34,770 nt of DNA. It comes from DATCRE01 sp964235605. GTDB lineage: Bacteria; Bacteroidota; Bacteroidia; Cytophagales; Cyclobacteriaceae. Location: NCBI GenBank assembly GCA_964235605.1, contig CAXSCR010000050.1:1-34770 (forward strand). Direction: 5' to 3'. Below the pieces are notes generated by a model. The model saw nothing but the letters and a program-made list of their open reading frames with translations, did not search any database and was not told where the DNA came from. The translations under genes and the position numbers were made by a program. Shown here in pieces: positions 7,256-13,857 of the stretch (position 1 is the stretch's first letter; each line of letters begins with the position of its first letter).

Positions 7256-8065
7256 TTACAGTGTTGTCTGTAGACTCATATCTTTTAGCACTGCCTCAAT
7301 CTTGCTCTTGTTGCTTGATAGCTCCTGGAGAATGACCATGATCTTATCAAAGTCATCTCTGGTAAATTGAGACTTTAACTGGTTAACAAAAGTGATTGCT
7401 GCCTTATCATCTTCAGTTACAGACGGCTGTGAAGTCTTTGCCTGAAAGCTTACTTCTCCTTCTGAATTATTTTCTGCTGGCGCTTTATTCTCATTTGAGA
7501 TAAGACCTGAAAGTGCTTCGCCTCCGGTAATGCTTTTTACAATGTTTGGATTCCGGCGTATGAAGCTCTCGACAAAACTTGAACCTATCTCACCGAGAAA
7601 ACCTTTAAGCGGTGACTGACTATTAATCATTTCCAGCTTTTCCTTTTCGAGTTGCGCTACCTCCTTTTCGAGTTCGTCTACCTGAGATTCAAGTTCTTCA
7701 TTCTCCTTTCTTAAGTCATCAAGCTCACTAGCCTTTATTCTTTTTTGAAACTGCTCTTCAACACGCGAGTCTATATCAACCCCGCTCAGTCCTTCTTTTG
7801 CATGATCACCAAAGAAAAATATGTGCTTATCGTTATTGTTACTCGTGCCGGTATAGAAGAGTATCTCAACTGATCTCGTATCAGCGGTGATAAACTCTTC
7901 AAACATGCTGAACATATCTGGATCATTTGTTCTGCGCACTGCCCTGAAGCCGTCTATTAAAATCTCGTAATCAATCGGACGGCCCTTTTCATGATATAGC
8001 CTTAAGTAATCTGCAAGCTTATCTACCTTGCCCTGATTGTATTTTTCATTTGCCTGAAGTCCCAT
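7256..8065 (-). CDS. Hypothetical protein with central coiled coil (269 aa)
   Basis: The N-terminal ~95 residues form an alpha/beta domain I do not recognise (SVEILFYTG, HIFFFGDHAKEGLSG). Residues ~102-147 are a strong heptad-type coiled coil (ENEELESQVDELEKEVAQLE). A short amphipathic patch (GEIGSSFVESFIRRNPNIV), a low-complexity Asn/Glu/Ser linker and a helical C-terminus follow. It is probably an elongated oligomer, such as a stalk or scaffold of the putative particle; that role is inference from shape and context. It starts six bases after the 103-aa gene, within the same operon. Confidence 0.7.
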   Translation of the reverse strand: MGLQANEKYNQGKVDKLADYLRLYHEKGRPIDYEILIDGFRAVRRTNDPDMFSMFEEFITADTRSVEILFYTGTSNNNDKHIFFFGDHAKEGLSGVDIDSRVEEQFQKRIKASELDDLRKENEELESQVDELEKEVAQLEKEKLEMINSQSPLKGFLGEIGSSFVESFIRRNPNIVKSITGGEALSGLISNENKAPAENNSEGEVSFQAKTSQPSVTEDDKAAITFVNQLKSQFTRDDFDKIMVILQELSSNKSKIEAVLKDMSLQTTL

Positions 8066-8071
8066 AATTTT

Positions 8072-8383
8072 CTATTTAATAATTGCCACTTTAATAAATT
8101 TTATCCTTCTGCTACTTGCACCAGGGTTTGTTATAATGATTTCCCCCCTGTGCTGATGAACATTGTCCGCCGCCGGATTATCGGTTGTATCATAAAGCCC
8201 ATAATCCGATTCTATTATTAAACCAAGCGGATCATCAACTATAAAGTATAGGGCGTTGTATGCCTCTATGCTCTGACTCCTGCTTGCCCCAATCACTTTG
8301 TCACAGTAACTAAGGTGATACTGTTTGTAACCCAGCTCCTTTATGCGCTCTGGAATGTATTGAAGAATGAATTGCTCGCTCAT
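8072..8383 (-). CDS. Small beta-rich hypothetical protein (103 aa)
   Basis: After a helical start the protein is rich in predicted beta strands (YNALYFIVDD, LGLIIESDYG, GEIIITNPG, IKFIKVAIIK) with no signal or membrane segment. Its ATG overlaps the stop of the upstream gene in an ATGA arrangement, so the two are probably translated together. Beta-rich small proteins in a row next to the candidate capsid genes suggest minor capsid or spike components; no homologue is recognised. Confidence 0.65.
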   Translation of the reverse strand: MSEQFILQYIPERIKELGYKQYHLSYCDKVIGASRSQSIEAYNALYFIVDDPLGLIIESDYGLYDTTDNPAADNVHQHRGEIIITNPGASSRRIKFIKVAIIK

Positions 8384-8751
8384 AAATTAATCTCCCCCTC
8401 TTGTTCAATGTCCTCATCAGTAATTTCATTTTCTTCTGTTTGTTCCTCCGTCTCAATACTTACAAACTCTTTTGCCTCTTCAACCGTAAGATAAATCCGC
8501 ATAACGAAAGGGTTTATGTATTCCTCTCCTTTGAACCACGCTTGAATCACTGGATTGTCTCCATCAATATCTACCGGTGTCTCTTCTGGTACATAACCCG
8601 TTACCCATGCTTTATCACTATCAAACTGCGCGTCTTCAATTCCTAGCATCATTTCGCTAGAGGCTGAAACTCCTGCTTCAATAACATCAGCTACAAGGAA
8701 GACATCAGTTCTGTCGCTCGCCTGAAAACTTATAATGCCTAGTCTAGTCAT
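8380..8751 (-). CDS. Small hypothetical protein with acidic tail (123 aa)
   Basis: About 90 residues have beta character (LGIISFQASDRTDVFLVADV, FVMRIYLTVEEAKEFV), followed by a ~30-residue Glu/Asp-rich tail (TEEQTEENEITDEDIEQ). It is linked by ATGA overlaps to genes on both sides. Acidic tails often contact basic partners, and several membrane proteins of this block have very basic tails. No family recognised; a structural role is inferred only from context. Confidence 0.65.
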   Translation of the reverse strand: MTRLGIISFQASDRTDVFLVADVIEAGVSASSEMMLGIEDAQFDSDKAWVTGYVPEETPVDIDGDNPVIQAWFKGEEYINPFVMRIYLTVEEAKEFVSIETEEQTEENEITDEDIEQEGEINL

Positions 8752-8891
8752 ATTCTCGATGCTGTTACCAGCACTCCTTTAATTTTCACAATGTTTGAGG
8801 GAAGTATAATCTCAATTGGCTTAAACCGTTCGAGCTTATTAATCTCAACTTTCACTATGATGATCCGGCGTTTGGTTCGTGTAGTTATCAT
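8748..8891 (-). CDS. Tiny beta-rich protein (47 aa) in an overlapping gene chain
   Basis: The frame starts MITTRTKRRIIIVKVEI and has two more strand-like stretches (KPIEIILPSN, VKIKGVLVTAS). It overlaps the 126-aa gene by ATGA at its start and the 123-aa gene by ATGA at its end, a perfect chain of translational coupling that strongly supports a real gene. The product is basic and strand-rich, like a single sheet or part of a larger assembly. No family recognised. Confidence 0.7.
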   Translation of the reverse strand: MITTRTKRRIIIVKVEINKLERFKPIEIILPSNIVKIKGVLVTASRI

Positions 8892-9268
8892 TTCATTTCG
8901 CATAGAAGTACGATTATCACTTTATAAGCAGTGAAGACTGCGTTGGGATTGATCTCATCCCTGTACTGAATCTTTAGAACTCCGTTGCCAGCAACTGCTC
9001 CATCTCCAAGCGTAAGGAACTTCCCATCTGGTGAAACACTCATGCCAGTCATCAGTAGCTTGCTCTCATGCTCTTCAGGGAAAATCTCATCGCCACTTAT
9101 CTCAATGCGCTGTGAGCCACGGTAGAATAACATATTAGGTTTGTTTGAGCTAAGAAGTATCCCGCGGACAAGACTTACGTTCTTATCAAGGTCAAACTTC
9201 TTGTTGAAAACTTCTCCTTCAGCATCTACCAAAAAACTGAATACCTTATATAATATCTTGTTTGCCAT
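8888..9268 (-). CDS. Beta-sandwich-like candidate structural protein (126 aa)
   Basis: Almost the entire protein can be read as alternating strands and turns (LVRGILLSSNKPNMLFYRG, KFLTLGDGAVAGNGVLKIQYRD, AYKVIIVLLCEMK), a length and pattern that would suit a single jelly roll. It lies just after the 242-aa candidate capsid gene, separated by a strong hairpin, and begins the ATGA-linked run of small genes. It could be a minor or second capsid protein; that is inference. No membrane segment or signal peptide is present. Confidence 0.65.
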   Translation of the reverse strand: MANKILYKVFSFLVDAEGEVFNKKFDLDKNVSLVRGILLSSNKPNMLFYRGSQRIEISGDEIFPEEHESKLLMTGMSVSPDGKFLTLGDGAVAGNGVLKIQYRDEINPNAVFTAYKVIIVLLCEMK

Positions 9269-9302
9269 AACCCTTTAATGTTGAATTGAAATTCAGGTAT
9301 TT

Positions 9303-9347
9303 AGTTATCCGTTAATTGACTTTGTTGTTGCCTCTTAACGGATAACT
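9303..9347 (-). promoter_or_regulatory. Perfect 13-bp hairpin between candidate capsid gene and downstream genes
   Basis: AGTTATCCGTTAA (9303-9315) and TTAACGGATAACT (9335-9347) form a perfect inverted repeat around a 19-base loop, in the 87-base gap after the 242-aa gene. On the minus strand no T run follows, so it is more likely an attenuator, RNA-processing or 3'-stabilising element than a full terminator. Such elements after a capsid gene can raise its output relative to later genes. Confidence 0.6.
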
Positions 9348-9355
9348 TTTAACTG

Positions 9356-10084
9356 CTAAGGAATTGTAGCCGTACCAGCAAGGCCGACATACAGAACCGT
9401 GTTTGGATTTATACCTGAGATTGTACCAAGCTCGATTTCAAATTCTATATCAATGTCATCATGTATAAGTCGTGGATTGGCAAGCTTGTAGAATCCTTTA
9501 GGAACCATGTTAAACTGTGTAGTAACAAAGTTCCTATTGGAGGTGTCGCTAACCAGTTGTTTCTTGTTAGCCTTTAGTTTGAACTCGCCATTCGCAAGTG
9601 CGCCAATGTCATCAATGGTGCTAAACACGGTAGTCTTTACATCATCTACACCGAGTGTAGCTGCCTGTCCCTGAAGCAGGTAAATACCAGAAACAAGAAG
9701 CGCCATGTTCTTTGGCAACTTTGCATTGCTGATGTTTCGTAAGCCAACTTCTTTTACATCCTGGCTTTCGAACATCTTAATGGTCTTTGCTCCGTTCACT
9801 GGCTTAATGGTGTAAACCAGATGGTCTGCAAGCCTAAGTTTACCATCCCTTAACTGCTCCTTTATTTGCTTTGGCAGTTCCACAAAGAATTTTTCAAATT
9901 CTGCACGTGAACCCTGTGAAGGTATGTGTCGCTTCACAATCTTGCTCATCGCACGTGCTCGTGCTACTGGGTTCAAACTATTAAGGTAACCGAGCAACTC
10001 GTTATCTACCTCCCCATTCAACCCCATCAATTCGGTGGGATTGCTATACTCACTGTCCATGAGTTGTCCTAGTGCTCCTAACAT
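9356..10084 (-). CDS. Candidate major structural (capsid-like) protein (242 aa)
   Basis: The first ~75 residues are helical (PVARARAMSKIVKRHIP, FEKFFVELPKQIKEQL). The remaining ~165 are strand-rich, with features seen in phage coat proteins: PKGFYKLANPRLIHDDIDIE, FEIELGTISG and a terminal VLYVGLAGTATIP. There is no membrane segment, signal peptide or enzyme motif. The length after the helical arm fits one jelly roll better than two. The isolated position, flanked by a 67-base gap upstream and a strong hairpin downstream, fits a highly expressed gene. I do not recognise a named family; a major capsid role is the best guess from composition and location. Confidence 0.55.
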   Translation of the reverse strand: MLGALGQLMDSEYSNPTELMGLNGEVDNELLGYLNSLNPVARARAMSKIVKRHIPSQGSRAEFEKFFVELPKQIKEQLRDGKLRLADHLVYTIKPVNGAKTIKMFESQDVKEVGLRNISNAKLPKNMALLVSGIYLLQGQAATLGVDDVKTTVFSTIDDIGALANGEFKLKANKKQLVSDTSNRNFVTTQFNMVPKGFYKLANPRLIHDDIDIEFEIELGTISGINPNTVLYVGLAGTATIP

Positions 10085-10151
10085 TTTGTATTCATTTAAT
10101 TGTTTAACTATTTATTTACTTGATTAAAAACATTCCGTTTATTTTCGGGGT

Positions 10152-10739
10152 TTACATTTCCCGATCGATGTCGTTGAGGTTTCCCCCTTGCTTGTTCATC
10201 TGGGCGACTTGCTGCTGAATTTTATCCAGTTCGCTCATATCAAGATCGCCAGCTCCATTATTGTATGGATTCACAAAGTAGGTGACCTCCTCATCTCCAA
10301 TACCGCTTGTCGATTGATCCGTTGCGGGTTGTGGCAAGTAAAGCTTCTGAGAAAAGTTCTGGAAGAACGTGCCTACTCTTTCCTTTGCATCCTGACCGAT
10401 CTGTTTCAAATCAAATCCTTCAACACTTGTTGTGATAGAGGTTGATGCCGACTGACCCTTCTTCTGAAATCCATTACTTAGCGTGAGTCCTAAGCCAAGG
10501 GCAACTAGAAGCTTGCTCCTCTTATGAATACCCAGGAATGTTAAGGGGATTCCTGCAAGCAGAGAGTGCTTACCTATTGCGGCTCCTGCGCCTCCCGCCG
10601 CTATTGCTGTTACAAGCAGGATCAATCCATCTTTGGCTGTATCGGTGAATGAGGCTTGAGCGGGTTGTGTGCCCCCATATAGTGCATGCGGCTCACGCTT
10701 TTTTGGGGTCCTTTTTTTATTTTTTTTAGTTGCTCCCAT
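10152..10739 (-). CDS. Membrane protein with very basic N-terminus (195 aa)
   Basis: The protein begins with a Lys/Arg cluster (KKNKKRTPKKR) and then has two or three hydrophobic segments (about 37-56 and 59-71, and 76-89), rich in Gly and Ala. The C-terminal half is soluble and polar, with an ENP-free loop region and a Gln/Asn-rich end. It lies four bases downstream of the transglutaminase-like gene. A basic terminus next to membrane helices is a theme repeated in this block and suggests contact between a membrane and nucleic acid. No family recognised. Confidence 0.65.
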   Translation of the reverse strand: MGATKKNKKRTPKKREPHALYGGTQPAQASFTDTAKDGLILLVTAIAAGGAGAAIGKHSLLAGIPLTFLGIHKRSKLLVALGLGLTLSNGFQKKGQSASTSITTSVEGFDLKQIGQDAKERVGTFFQNFSQKLYLPQPATDQSTSGIGDEEVTYFVNPYNNGAGDLDMSELDKIQQQVAQMNKQGGNLNDIDREM

Positions 10740-10743
10740 AATA

Positions 10744-12438
10744 TTAAAGTTTAATGGTTCTAATTTTAGTTTGTTTCTTGCCGGACTTCGCCCTGGGTTT
10801 AGGTTTAGGTTTTCGTTTTCTTGGCGGTCCGTTTAATTCACCGACACTTGATTTATGTTTAGCAGACATAGCCCTGTATATCAGAAATCCTCCACCTATA
10901 GCTGCACCCGCTATGAGTAAAGACTTACCGGGGTTTTCCTTTACCCAGCTTGTCGCCTTTTGAGTGACACCTTGCTGCAAATCCGGCGAAACTTGTATTT
11001 CGCTGCTCTTTGCTTCCTGCGCCACAAGGCTATTATTTGATGGGCTGTAGGAAGCGGATGCTGGCAGTACTGACTGAACAGGTGATGGACTGTAGCCAGG
11101 AGGTAATGAAATCTGTCTTGCATTACTGGGCATTTGATACTCTGGCTCGTCAATAAGGTCTTCTTCGCTATTGTTATCGGAAGAACTTGTAACAGCTGAA
11201 GCATCTCCTGCATTGTCTGTATCACTTTGAAAGGCTTGCTCTTCATTACCTCCCTTGTTAAATAGTCCCTTGATACTTTTTAATGCCGTACCCAGAGCCA
11301 CCAAGGCGCTTGTGGCAGCGGCAATAGAGGTAGCTCCGACTATGCCAAGTCCAGCTAATTCATTATCATCGGAGTTAAGGATTCTGTACTCATCATAATC
11401 TGCATAGACTTCTTCTAAACCATCCAAACCATTCATGGGGACTTTCTTATTCTTGTTTCCCTTTCCCTTAAGAATGGCTTTCTTGAAATTCTCCTTCTTG
11501 CCACCAGCCTGATAGTAGATTGACTCTGCACGTTCTTTTACATGCCGAAGCTTGTTGAGTGCTTCAAGATTCATTCCCATTGCTGTTGCCTGTGCATCGG
11601 TCAGGTATCCAAATCGAAGTCTGCCTGCTACATTAAAAAGATTAACTTTCATGGCTAGCAGTAGCCCATTACGAAGCAGTATGGTTCCGGGGTTGGTATA
11701 CCGGTTAAGTATACGAACGCCTTTCTTTACTGCAGTCCCCAGCTTTTTAAAAAAGCCAATCTTACCCATCTCTTCGGTATCATCATATACAGAGGCAATG
11801 TCATTTGCATCTGCACTATCATAATCAGCGAAGCTGTCTTCTTCATCAATTCCGTCTAAATAATCTAATCGCATATCGTAGTCTTTACATTCTAAAAATG
11901 GTTGTTCATCATCATAATTATCTTTCACACAGTCTATCGCTATGTAATCATCACGGCTTGTAAACTCTCTATTCAGTTTACCGTCCTTTGGTACAATCGG
12001 GTAGATATGTTGCCACCTTGGTTCTTCGGGAGGCAGCTTCGGATATTTTGCAATCCTGGCCTTATGGGGAATGTTAAGATTTAAAAGGATGGAGCTTATG
12101 AACTCGGTGTAGCAATCGCAATCAACCCCACTCTCTCGTTCCCACCACGTTCTGCGTGGACTACGGACCTGTTCCACTCCATCCTTATCTCTTTTATACT
12201 GAATATGATCGTAAACAAAGTGCCAGATATTAGAACAGGTTTCTTCAAGGTCCTTTCCTCTTAGTCTCTCAGCTATCTTCCTCGTATGCCATAATGTTTT
12301 TGGCACTGTGCGTCTTATCAGGCTTACTGTATCTTCAACATCAGCAGACTTCTTAACTGTTGTGTCCTTTGTTGTTGGTGTTGGAAAAAGATCATTGTAA
12401 TCTTTCCCATCCTTTATCTTCCTTCGCCCTGTCTCCAT
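10744..12438 (-). CDS. Transglutaminase-fold protein with membrane segments and basic tail (564 aa)
   Basis: Residues ~65-175 match a transglutaminase-like domain with a plausible Cys-His-Asp triad: C107 in GVDCDCY, H144 in WQHIYPIV and D169 in AIDCV. Such domains act as peptidases or cross-linking enzymes. A helical basic segment (~300-335, with KAILKGKGNKNKK) follows, then a hydrophobic stretch (~370-390), a Ser/Pro/Gln-rich linker, a clear membrane helix (SLLIAGAAIGGGFLIY, ~515-530) and a tail dominated by Lys, Arg and Pro. It may be a virion membrane protein with an enzymatic head, for entry or capsid cross-linking. The start at 12438 has a canonical Shine-Dalgarno 9 nt upstream. Confidence 0.7.
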   Translation of the reverse strand: METGRRKIKDGKDYNDLFPTPTTKDTTVKKSADVEDTVSLIRRTVPKTLWHTRKIAERLRGKDLEETCSNIWHFVYDHIQYKRDKDGVEQVRSPRRTWWERESGVDCDCYTEFISSILLNLNIPHKARIAKYPKLPPEEPRWQHIYPIVPKDGKLNREFTSRDDYIAIDCVKDNYDDEQPFLECKDYDMRLDYLDGIDEEDSFADYDSADANDIASVYDDTEEMGKIGFFKKLGTAVKKGVRILNRYTNPGTILLRNGLLLAMKVNLFNVAGRLRFGYLTDAQATAMGMNLEALNKLRHVKERAESIYYQAGGKKENFKKAILKGKGNKNKKVPMNGLDGLEEVYADYDEYRILNSDDNELAGLGIVGATSIAAATSALVALGTALKSIKGLFNKGGNEEQAFQSDTDNAGDASAVTSSSDNNSEEDLIDEPEYQMPSNARQISLPPGYSPSPVQSVLPASASYSPSNNSLVAQEAKSSEIQVSPDLQQGVTQKATSWVKENPGKSLLIAGAAIGGGFLIYRAMSAKHKSSVGELNGPPRKRKPKPKPRAKSGKKQTKIRTIKL

Positions 12439-12446
12439 ACTTCACT

Positions 12447-12454
12447 TCTCCTTT
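12447..12454 (-). promoter_or_regulatory. Strong Shine-Dalgarno before the transglutaminase-like gene
   Basis: AAAGGAGA on the minus strand lies 9 nt before the ATG at 12438. Canonical AGGAG sites are uncommon in Bacteroidetes, where initiation usually relies on A-rich leaders, so this one stands out and fixes the start. Confidence 0.6.
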
Positions 12455-12540
12455 CCCTTCTCTTGCGTCACTAAACACTTACTCTTCAGGCCGGACTTCC
12501 ACCAATGGACATTACATCTGTTTTAGAATAAGGTAAGCTG

Positions 12541-12960
12541 TCATTGATGGTAGTAATAGTTTTTACCATAAAATTGAGCTTGCCTGTTGTATTCTTTCAA
12601 TAACCCTGGTACATTCATAGCAAGGTTTAGAAATCCAAGGTTCACCATTACCGGTTCAAGATTTACTTCACTGTATTTGGGAATAGCTATATTAACATCC
12701 TTGATTTGTGAAGTTGCAATTGTCCTATCAGCATAGATCAGTTTAACAAATGGATGCTTTACCTTAATGCTGCCTCCACTGGGGTTCTTAAGTGTTACAT
12801 TGATCTTTATGTCAATCCCCTTTAAACTTACCTTGTGTATAGAAATTTTTGTTACAGTCTCCAGTTCAGCAGAAAGTCTGTTGAGCTTTAGAAGGTAGGT
12901 TGCTCCATAAATGGCAGCAACCGTACCCGCACCTAGTAATATGTGTTTATTACTTAGCAT
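12541..12960 (-). CDS. Membrane-anchored LEA2-like protein (139 aa)
   Basis: I choose the ATG at 12960 rather than the earlier in-frame ATG at 13053: it is preceded by AGAAAGGG and gives an N-terminal membrane helix directly (HILLGAGTVAAIYGATYLL). Residues ~35-125 resemble the LEA type 2/WHy domain (ISIHKVSLKGIDIKINVTLK, NPSGGSIKVKHPFVKLIY), an immunoglobulin-like beta sandwich. In bacteria and phages it occurs on membrane or structural proteins of mostly unknown job. The gene overlaps the upstream gene by 11 nt. A 102-base gap with no further gene visible follows before the transglutaminase-like gene. Confidence 0.65.
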   Translation of the reverse strand: MLSNKHILLGAGTVAAIYGATYLLKLNRLSAELETVTKISIHKVSLKGIDIKINVTLKNPSGGSIKVKHPFVKLIYADRTIATSQIKDVNIAIPKYSEVNLEPVMVNLGFLNLAMNVPGLLKEYNRQAQFYGKNYYYHQ

Positions 12961-13225
12961 TGAATCCCTTTCTGAAAACTCTGCCCTTCCTGAAAGTGAT
13001 TCGTGACTTGTCTTTCTTCTTTGTGAAGAACTCTTTACTTGCGTAGTCAGCAAGTACCTTGATTATAAAATAAAAAGACACGTACACTATTACCTTGATA
13101 GTGTAGGCGGCCAGACTTTCATTTCCATTGTTGGCAACTAGATTAAAAATGGCTCCAAATACCAATGGAATTATACCGAAGACTGGACTTGCTGTTGATG
13201 TTTGCATATATGTTGTCGTTATCAT
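12950..13225 (-). CDS. Two-helix membrane protein with basic tail (91 aa)
   Basis: Hydrophobic helices at about 15-32 (VFGIIPLVFGAIFNLV) and 41-59 (YTIKVIVYVSFYFIIKVL) are followed by a strongly basic tail (TKKKDKSRITFRKGR). It is the first confident gene of the minus-strand block. Its size and topology could fit a holin or a small virion membrane protein; the long basic tail favours the second. No family recognised. Confidence 0.65.
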   Translation of the reverse strand: MITTTYMQTSTASPVFGIIPLVFGAIFNLVANNGNESLAAYTIKVIVYVSFYFIIKVLADYASKEFFTKKKDKSRITFRKGRVFRKGFNAK

Positions 13226-13656
13226 GATTCAAATATGCAGCGACTCAAATACATGGGTATCCGCTTTGGAACAAGATGGTATACAATAGGCTATGTTGGA
13301 CTTTGTTGGTCCTTATTGGATTTCAATTGGTGATAAAAAATGCCAGCAAAAAATTTTTACTAGAGGATATTGGCAATTAGGTTGATTGATTTGGGAATAT
13401 AACGGGGATGCTGACACCATCAGCTTTTGAAACTCCTTCTGAATCAGTAGTGCTTGAAGGTGACCTGAATTGACATACTGTTTGTTCGGTGGTAATAATA
13501 AATCGTAGGGACTACCAAAACTCATTGGGCTTTTGCAGATATTTGATTGGATTTTTTAGAATCAACACTCGGATATTTCAATCCATATTCTTGAATTTAC
13601 TTATAAGTTGCTTATACAAACAAATACAAGGATATTCGATATTAAAGTGATTTCTT
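13226..13656. other. Divergent intergenic region
   Basis: This stretch separates the minus-strand block from the plus-strand genes beginning at 13657, so it must contain the promoter of the block and probably one for the plus-strand genes. I could not place a convincing Bacteroidetes -33/-7 pair. It contains one doubtful minus-strand frame (13313-13525). No tRNA, integrase or repeat is seen that would mark an attachment site. Confidence 0.4.
13313..13525 (-). CDS. Doubtful small ORF (70 aa)
   Basis: An ATG-initiated frame with product starting MSFGSPYDLLLPPNKQYVN and a mixed polar composition. It lies upstream of, and in the same direction as, the viral-like block, so it could be its first gene. 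There is no clear ribosome site, the C-terminal part (KIFCWHFLSPIEI) is not obviously protein-like, and no family is recognised. It may be a chance frame. Confidence 0.3.
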   Translation of the reverse strand: MSFGSPYDLLLPPNKQYVNSGHLQALLIQKEFQKLMVSASPLYSQINQPNCQYPLVKIFCWHFLSPIEIQ

Positions 13657-13797
13657 ATGAAACTGAAACATAAACTAATTTTCGCATCGCTATTTGTTCT
13701 TGCTGTTGCCCAGTTCATAGGAATGTATCTACATGGCGACTACTTGATGTATACTTTCATTCTAGCACTTATTTCTGTCGTTGCCTACATCGGATAG
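13657..13797 (+). CDS. Tiny two-helix membrane protein (46 aa)
   Basis: The ATG at 13657 opens a 46-codon frame with a basic start (MKLKHK), a hydrophobic helix (LIFASLFVLAVAQFIGMYL), a short polar turn (HGDY) and a second helix (MYTFILALISVVAYIG). This hairpin topology is typical of small inner-membrane proteins in Bacteroidetes. It sits 60 bases before the helicase-associated-repeat gene and may share its transcript. Function unknown. Confidence 0.6.
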   Translation: MKLKHKLIFASLFVLAVAQFIGMYLHGDYLMYTFILALISVVAYIG

Positions 13798-13857
13798 TAG
13801 TTTTAAGAGAAAGAGAATAGATTCAATCAGCATAGCTAAAAATACCGCTGTAAACAG

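Larger units (their letters stand above)
1989..13225 (-). mobile_element. Putative tailless-virus-like structural and lysis cassette
   Basis: About 16 minus-strand genes are packed with short gaps or 1-14 nt overlaps and end at one terminator. The visible content is a YadA-like fibre, three cell-wall-active proteins, a peptidoglycan-binding membrane protein, annexin-like proteins, small beta-rich proteins and single-pass or two-pass membrane proteins with Lys/Arg-rich tails. No tailed-phage hallmark (terminase, portal, HK97-type capsid, tape measure, sheath) is recognisable. No integrase, replication protein, FtsK-like packaging ATPase or direct-repeat boundary was found. The interpretation as a tailless membrane-containing virus, a satellite of one, or a domesticated particle is inference from gene content. 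The left edge is set by the terminator; the right edge is uncertain and could extend to 13525. Confidence 0.5.

Noticed and set aside
1989..13225. Ordinary tailed prophage or contractile injection system
   Set aside because: No terminase, portal, HK97 capsid, tail tube, sheath, baseplate or tape-measure protein is recognisable in any frame.
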